Source: CAIWHR01 sp963781285 (GTDB lineage Bacteria; Pseudomonadota; Gammaproteobacteria; Burkholderiales; Casimicrobiaceae). From it: a stretch of 64,000 nucleotides of DNA. The notes under the pieces were generated by a model. The model ran no database searches, had not been told where the DNA came from, and was given only the letters and a program-made list of their open reading frames with translations. The stretch covers positions 124,001-188,000 of the forward strand of contig CAWAFI010000026.1 of NCBI GenBank assembly GCA_963781285.1, read 5' to 3'. Below, one piece after another: positions 59,779-64,000 of this stretch (positions are counted from its first letter, which is position 1; each line of letters opens with the position of its first letter). The position numbers and the translations under genes were made by a program.

Positions 59779-60803
59779 CCTCCCGGATGGTGTGGATCGG
59801 GTGCGGCCGGCATGCGGAGCAGATGCTGCTGCCGCAGCTGGCGCGGCACGATGTCGACTTGGTCGGGGTGTGCGACCTCAATCCCGAAACGGCCGAGCGG
59901 ATCGCCAAGCGCTACGGCGCGGCGCACGCGGTGACGGACTTTCGCAGGTTGCTCGAATTGCCCGATATCGATGTCGCGGGCATGGCAGTCGGTCCGACGC
60001 AGCATCGCGATATGTCGATCGCCGCACTGGAGCGCGGCTGTCACGTGTTCATGGAAAAACCGACCGGCGCCGATGTCGCGGACGCGGTCGCGATCCAGGC
60101 AGCGGCCAGAAAGGCGCGACGGACCGTCGGCGTCGGCTTCATGAAGAGGTTCTCGACGGCAAACCGGATCGCGCACAACATCGTCGCCAGCCGCGAATTC
60201 GGCCGCGTCGCAGGGCTGTTCGGCGAGTACATGACGGCGCCGACGTACTTCACCGGCAACGTCGATTACACGGGATTCTACCTGCACCACTGCGTCCACT
60301 ACATGGATCTCGTACGCTATTACGCCGGACCGGTGAGCAGTCTTGCCGTCTTCCGCAACGAGATCGATTCCGGAAAGCAACTGCTCCATGTCCATGTCGG
60401 GTTCGAGAGCGGGGCCGTCGGCACCGTGATCATGGGCACGATCCAGTCGCGAGGTACGCCGATGGAACGACTGCAGATCATGGGCGACCTGCGCCGCGTC
60501 GAAGTCAACGGCGTGATCGAAGTCGATTACTTTCGCGATCCGCCGTTCAAGGCCGACGACCTCGATGCCACGCTAACCGATGGCAGCGATACGCTGTCGT
60601 GGAAACCGAACTTCACGGCCGCGGCCAACGAGGACTTCAAGGGCTACAACGCGCTGTTCAAGGTATTCTTCGCGGCACTCGAAGGCGGGCATCCGGATCT
60701 GCCCACCATCGACGACGGTGTCGAGGCGATGCGCGTTCTGGCAACAATGATCGCCGCCGTTGGGCGTCCCGGGATGGTCATCCCGGTCGCGCGTGGGGAG
60801 TGA
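59775..60803 (+). CDS. Gfo/Idh/MocA-family oxidoreductase
   Basis: 342-aa NAD(P)-dependent sugar dehydrogenase. The N-terminal Rossmann domain has VWIGCGRHAEQMLLPQLARH, VGVCDLNPETAERIAKRYGA and the catalytic-lysine motif VFMEKPTGAD. The C-terminal domain contains GFYLHHCVHYMDLVRYYAGP, where the conserved His acts in catalysis. The start ATGA overlaps the epimerase stop, so epimerase and dehydrogenase act in one catabolic route, plausibly oxidising a sugar or inositol-like ring. Confidence 0.9.
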   Translation: MTSRMVWIGCGRHAEQMLLPQLARHDVDLVGVCDLNPETAERIAKRYGAAHAVTDFRRLLELPDIDVAGMAVGPTQHRDMSIAALERGCHVFMEKPTGADVADAVAIQAAARKARRTVGVGFMKRFSTANRIAHNIVASREFGRVAGLFGEYMTAPTYFTGNVDYTGFYLHHCVHYMDLVRYYAGPVSSLAVFRNEIDSGKQLLHVHVGFESGAVGTVIMGTIQSRGTPMERLQIMGDLRRVEVNGVIEVDYFRDPPFKADDLDATLTDGSDTLSWKPNFTAAANEDFKGYNALFKVFFAALEGGHPDLPTIDDGVEAMRVLATMIAAVGRPGMVIPVARGE

Positions 60804-61897
60804 TGATGGCGAACGTCGAGTTGCGCGAAGTACGCAAGAAGTACGGCACGACCGAGGTCATCCATGGTGTCGATCTGCACGTCGAAAGCGGTGAATTCGT
60901 GGTCTTCGTCGGACCGTCCGGTTGCGGAAAGAGCACGCTGCTGCGGATGATCGCCGGGCTCGAATCGATTTCCGACGGCGAGATCCGCATTGGCAATACA
61001 AGGGTCAACGAGATGCCGCCGCGCGAGCGCGACATTGCGATGGTGTTCCAGGACTATGCGCTCTATCCGCACAAGACCGTACGCGAAAACATGGCGTTCG
61101 GCCTGCGGCTGCGGAAGTTTCCAGAGGACGAGGTGGAGCGCCGCGTCAACGATGCGGCTGCAACCTTGCAGATCGGGCACCTGCTCGACCGCCTGCCGAA
61201 GGCGCTCTCCGGAGGGCAGCGTCAACGCGTCGCGATGGGGCGGGCCATAGTGCGCCAGCCCAGGGCCTTCCTGTTCGATGAACCCCTGTCCAATCTCGAT
61301 GCGCTGTTGCGCAGTGAGGTTCGCGTCGAAATCAAGAAGCTCCACCGGCGGCTGCGGGAAACCGTGATCTACGTCACCCACGACCAGGTGGAAGCGATGA
61401 CGCTCGCCGACCGCATCGTCGTGCTCGAGGCCGGGCGCATCGGGCAGGTGGGTACGCCGGACGAAATCTATCACCGGCCGAAAGACCGCTTCGTCGCCGG
61501 CTTCATCGGGTCACCGCCGATGAATTTCATTCCGGCCGCGATCGAACGGAACGCGACCGGTGTTTCGCTGCGCCTGGGGGCGACGCAGTCGATCACGGTG
61601 CCAGTCGCGTTGGCGGAGCGTTGGGCGGGCTACAGCGGGCGCAAGACCGAATTCGGTATCAGGCCGGAGAATCTGAGCCTGACTGGATCCGCGTCCGGCT
61701 GGCCGGCCCTCGACGTCGAGGTCGAAGTCGTGGAACCGCTCGGCGCCGAAAACCTGGTAACGTTGAAACTCGGCGCCAATGAAATGAAAGGCCGCTTCGC
61801 ACCCGACGTTCGTCCGGATCCGGGATCGAGGCTAAGGGTTGCCCTTGACCCTGCGCATTTTCACCTGTTCGATGCCGAGACGGGAGCCGCCCTCTAA
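60803..61897 (+). CDS. ABC transporter ATP-binding protein (MalK/UgpC-type)
   Basis: 364 aa. Walker A GPSGCGKST at residues 37-45, Q loop VFQDYALYPH, signature LSGGQRQRVAMGRAIVRQP, Walker B FLFDEPLSNLDAL and the switch His in YVTHDQVEAMTLADR. The C-terminal regulatory OB domain (FGIRPENLSLTGS) is of the CUT1 sugar-importer type. A tandem ATGATG follows GGGGAG; the first overlaps the Gfo/Idh stop. The ATPase is intact although both permeases carry frame breaks. Confidence 0.93.
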   Translation: MMANVELREVRKKYGTTEVIHGVDLHVESGEFVVFVGPSGCGKSTLLRMIAGLESISDGEIRIGNTRVNEMPPRERDIAMVFQDYALYPHKTVRENMAFGLRLRKFPEDEVERRVNDAAATLQIGHLLDRLPKALSGGQRQRVAMGRAIVRQPRAFLFDEPLSNLDALLRSEVRVEIKKLHRRLRETVIYVTHDQVEAMTLADRIVVLEAGRIGQVGTPDEIYHRPKDRFVAGFIGSPPMNFIPAAIERNATGVSLRLGATQSITVPVALAERWAGYSGRKTEFGIRPENLSLTGSASGWPALDVEVEVVEPLGAENLVTLKLGANEMKGRFAPDVRPDPGSRLRVALDPAHFHLFDAETGAAL

Positions 61898-61908
61898 CGC
61901 GGGTCATT

Positions 61909-63375
61909 TCACCCACGGTCCGTGGGCCCTAGCTTCACGTGAATGTTTTTTTCCTGCGTGAAGTGCAGCATTTCGTCGAGGCACTCCTCGCGTCCGAAGC
62001 CCGACTGCTTGACACCACCGAAGGGTGCGCCGAGGAAGTGCTTGCCGACTTCGTTGATCCACACGTAGCCGGCTTCGACCAAGGTGGCAGTACGCAGCGC
62101 GGTCGACAGGTCGCGAGTCCAGATCGAGCAGGTGAGTCCGTACGGGACGCTGTTCACCACCGTCAGCATGTCCGCTTGGTCGGACCATTTCAGGATCGCG
62201 AGCACTGGGCCGAAAACCTCTTCGCGCGCAATGCGCATCTCGGACGTGACGTCGACGAAGACCGTCGGTTCGACGAAGAATCCGTTATCGAGCTTCGGAT
62301 CGGTGGGTGGTTTACCGCCGCAGAGAAGCCGTGCGCCTTCGTGCTTCGCCGACGCGATGTAGTCGAGTACGCGGTCCCGTTGTGTGCGGCTGACAATCGC
62401 CCCCATATTCGTGGCCGGATCGGTCGGAATGCCGGGCTTGAACGCGGCGATACGCGTCAACAACCGGTCGAGCACGGTGTCGTGAATATCGGCGTGAATG
62501 AAGGCGCGGCTGGTCGAGCCGCACGACTGTCCGCACCACGTGAAATTCATGCCGCCAACGACCGCAGCGGCAACTTCATCGGGATCGGCGTCGGGATATG
62601 CGATCAGCGCGTTCTTCCCGCCCAGCTCCAGCAGCAGGGGCTTGACGGTCTCGCTCGCCGCCCGCATCACCGCGCGCCCGGCGGCGATGCTGCCGATGAT
62701 CGCTACCATAGCCACGCCCTTGTGCGCCGCGAGCGCAGCGCCGGTCTCACGATCGCCGGGGAGGACATTGAACACGCCAGCCGGCAACATGTCGCCGATC
62801 AGTTCAGCGAGCCGGAGCGCCGACAACGGCGCCTGTTCCGGCGGCTTGATGACCACCGCGTTGCCGGCGGCAAGCGGCGCGGCGACCTTGCCGGCCGCGA
62901 ACATGAACGGATGATTGAACGGAACGATACGGGCCACGACGCCGAGCGGCTCGCGCACCGAAAAGTTGACGACATCCGGCCCCATCGGTATCGAGGCCCC
63001 CTTGATTTCGGTGACGAGTCCGGCAAAGAAATCGAGTTGCGCCGCGGCGACCTTCGCGTCGCCCTCCATCTCGCGCACCGGATTGCCGCAGTTGGCCGCG
63101 TCGATCAGCGCCAGCTCCCCGGCGTTGCGGCGCAACAGCTTGGCGATCTGCCGCAGCATTCGACCACGCTCGAGGGGCGGAATCGCGCACCACTCGATGA
63201 ATCCGCGCCGGGCGGCAGCGACCGCGGCGTCGACGTCGGCTGCGCCGGCAATGGCAACGCGACCGAGCGATTCGCCGGTGCCGGGATTCAACGTCTCGAC
63301 ATAGTGCGCGGACGCCGGCTCGTGCCATCGGCCGCCGTAATAGAGGTCGCGATGGGCAGGGAGGGTCAGACTCAT
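61909..63375 (-). CDS. NAD(P)-dependent aldehyde dehydrogenase
   Basis: 488 aa, oxidising an aldehyde to an acid. The cofactor region is VVARIVPFNHPFMFAAGKVA with NAVVIKPPEQAPLSALRLAE. The catalytic Glu is in LLLELGGKNALI, and the nucleophile Cys in NFTWCGQSCGSTSRAFIHAD. EEVFGPVLAILKW follows. The motif CGQSC replaces the common NxGQxC, so an Asn stabilising the oxyanion is probably supplied by NFTWCG. It is convergent with the sugar cluster and adjacent to an ABC permease on its own strand. Confidence 0.9.
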   Translation of the reverse strand: MSLTLPAHRDLYYGGRWHEPASAHYVETLNPGTGESLGRVAIAGAADVDAAVAAARRGFIEWCAIPPLERGRMLRQIAKLLRRNAGELALIDAANCGNPVREMEGDAKVAAAQLDFFAGLVTEIKGASIPMGPDVVNFSVREPLGVVARIVPFNHPFMFAAGKVAAPLAAGNAVVIKPPEQAPLSALRLAELIGDMLPAGVFNVLPGDRETGAALAAHKGVAMVAIIGSIAAGRAVMRAASETVKPLLLELGGKNALIAYPDADPDEVAAAVVGGMNFTWCGQSCGSTSRAFIHADIHDTVLDRLLTRIAAFKPGIPTDPATNMGAIVSRTQRDRVLDYIASAKHEGARLLCGGKPPTDPKLDNGFFVEPTVFVDVTSEMRIAREEVFGPVLAILKWSDQADMLTVVNSVPYGLTCSIWTRDLSTALRTATLVEAGYVWINEVGKHFLGAPFGGVKQSGFGREECLDEMLHFTQEKNIHVKLGPTDRG

Positions 63376-63385
63376 GGATGAAAGG

Positions 63386-64000
63386 TCAAGCTCGCCCCGC
63401 GTGCGAGAGCCGGCCGATCAACGTGTTCGCCCCGATCGACAGCGTGAACAGCACGATCAGGAGCGCATACATGCGCGGCATGTCGAACAGCGCGTAAGCC
63501 TGGATGATAAGGTAACCGAGACCACGGTTCGATAGCTTGGTCTCGGCGAGCAGCGTGCCGATGATGGCTACGCCAAGTCCCAACCGGATGCCGTTGACGA
63601 CCGGCTCGCGCATCGCCGGCAGGTAGATCTTGGCGACCATCTGCCAAGTGGATGCACGAAAGCTCTGACCGACGCGGATCAGCACGCGGTCGATCTGGCG
63701 CATGCCCGCAGCCGCGCTGATCGCGATCGGGAAGAAGCACGATATCGCCCCCATGGCGATCTTCGATCCGGAGCCGACGCCGAACCACATTATCATCACC
63801 GGGAAGAAGATGATCTTCGGCGTGGGGCCGAGGTAGTAGATCAGTGACTCGTAGGCGCGCGACAGAAACCGATTGGCACCGAGAAGAATGCCCGTCGCGA
63901 GGCCGGAGAGGCCGCCGACGAAGAGCGCCACGCCGATCTCGGCTAAGGTGACGCCGAGGTTCGCGTAGAAGTCCCGATTGGCGAGCAGTCGACCTACCGC
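63386..64000 (-). CDS. ABC transporter permease, SsuC/TauC-like (5' end outside the window)
   Basis: The frame is open to the window edge, giving 204 residues without the start. Binding-protein-dependent permease features: GLATGILLGANRFLSRAYES, LGPTPKIIFFPVMIMWFGVG, and the EAA-type loop with FRASTWQMVAKIYLPAMREP followed by GIRLGLGVAIIGTLLAE. This is the nitrate/sulfonate/taurine importer type. It precedes the aldehyde dehydrogenase by ten bases, so both are probably in one operon that continues beyond the window. Confidence 0.88.
   Translation of the reverse strand, partial: AVGRLLANRDFYANLGVTLAEIGVALFVGGLSGLATGILLGANRFLSRAYESLIYYLGPTPKIIFFPVMIMWFGVGSGSKIAMGAISCFFPIAISAAAGMRQIDRVLIRVGQSFRASTWQMVAKIYLPAMREPVVNGIRLGLGVAIIGTLLAETKLSNRGLGYLIIQAYALFDMPRMYALLIVLFTLSIGANTLIGRLSHAGRA

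Noticed and set aside
61939..63381. 480-codon plus-strand open frame opposite the aldehyde dehydrogenase
   Set aside because: It is a shadow frame created by GC-rich codons; the catalytic motifs are all on the minus strand.
1..64000. CRISPR arrays, rRNA genes, replication origin or complete insertion sequences
   Set aside because: No regularly spaced direct repeats, rRNA-like stretches, DnaA-box clusters or transposase genes were seen in the window.

Overview
This 64 kb window is high-GC, gene-dense DNA. Its first 13 kb carries the envelope and isoprenoid gene run typical of Betaproteobacteria (tsf-pyrH-frr-uppS-cdsA-dxr-rseP-bamA-skp-lpxD-fabZ-lpxA-lpxB-rnhB). A phasin, a LexA/ImuA/ImuB/DnaE2 mutasome, a Cox-type molybdenum hydroxylase cluster and a PQQ alcohol dehydrogenase also fit a metabolically versatile, PHA-making betaproteobacterium of the Burkholderiales/Rhodocyclales kind. 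No rRNA is present, so the genus cannot be read from the window.

Layout. 1-13.1 kb: intact core operon. 13.2-17.8 kb: a split UxaA/SuyAB-type lyase, a PLP dehydratase, an inositol-phosphatase-family enzyme and a SelD-N-terminus-like flavoprotein. 17.8-19.2 kb: a scar with remnants of a multicopper oxidase and a TonB receptor, a cytochrome b561, and a 206-bp palindromic MITE-like element. 19.2-28.2 kb: ankyrin protein, PQQ dehydrogenase with a dihaem cytochrome c, then a Cox/Xdh molybdenum hydroxylase cluster whose catalytic large subunit is deleted although its partners and maturation genes are intact. 28.2-32.7 kb: an arsenosugar-type cluster (two fused glycosyltransferase domains, ArsS, a TVP38 membrane protein, a mercuric-reductase-like flavoprotein). 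33-36.2 kb: dnaE2 with a palindromic repeat inserted in frame. 36.3-39.8 kb: M14 carboxypeptidase and a cytochrome b/molybdopterin oxidoreductase pair. 39.8-42.1 kb: three unrecognised membrane or CARDB-like genes. 42.3-48.5 kb: imuB, a DinB-like gene, imuA, VOC and GST genes, BrnT/BrnA, a Cdd1-TfoX_C protein and lexA. lexA and dnaE2 share a 20-bp palindrome that is probably the LexA box.

48.8-53.7 kb: a DUF6494 protein, a possible small phasin, an alcohol dehydrogenase, a phasin and a CHRD protein. These are followed by a mosaic scar holding a tRNA-Leu 3'-end remnant, a frameshifted two-TM gene, a 421-bp copy of the phasin 3' end, a CHRD fragment, a tRNA-like cloverleaf and an intact tRNA-Leu(UAA). 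53.8-61.9 kb: a carbohydrate module with a GntR regulator fused to an alpha/beta hydrolase, tandem operators, an ABC importer, a TIM-barrel epimerase and a Gfo/Idh dehydrogenase. 61.9-64 kb: an aldehyde dehydrogenase and the start of another ABC importer.

The core operon has no frame break. The accessory part has about nine frameshifts plus one large internal deletion; these are either real decay or assembly indels, and the sequence alone cannot decide which.
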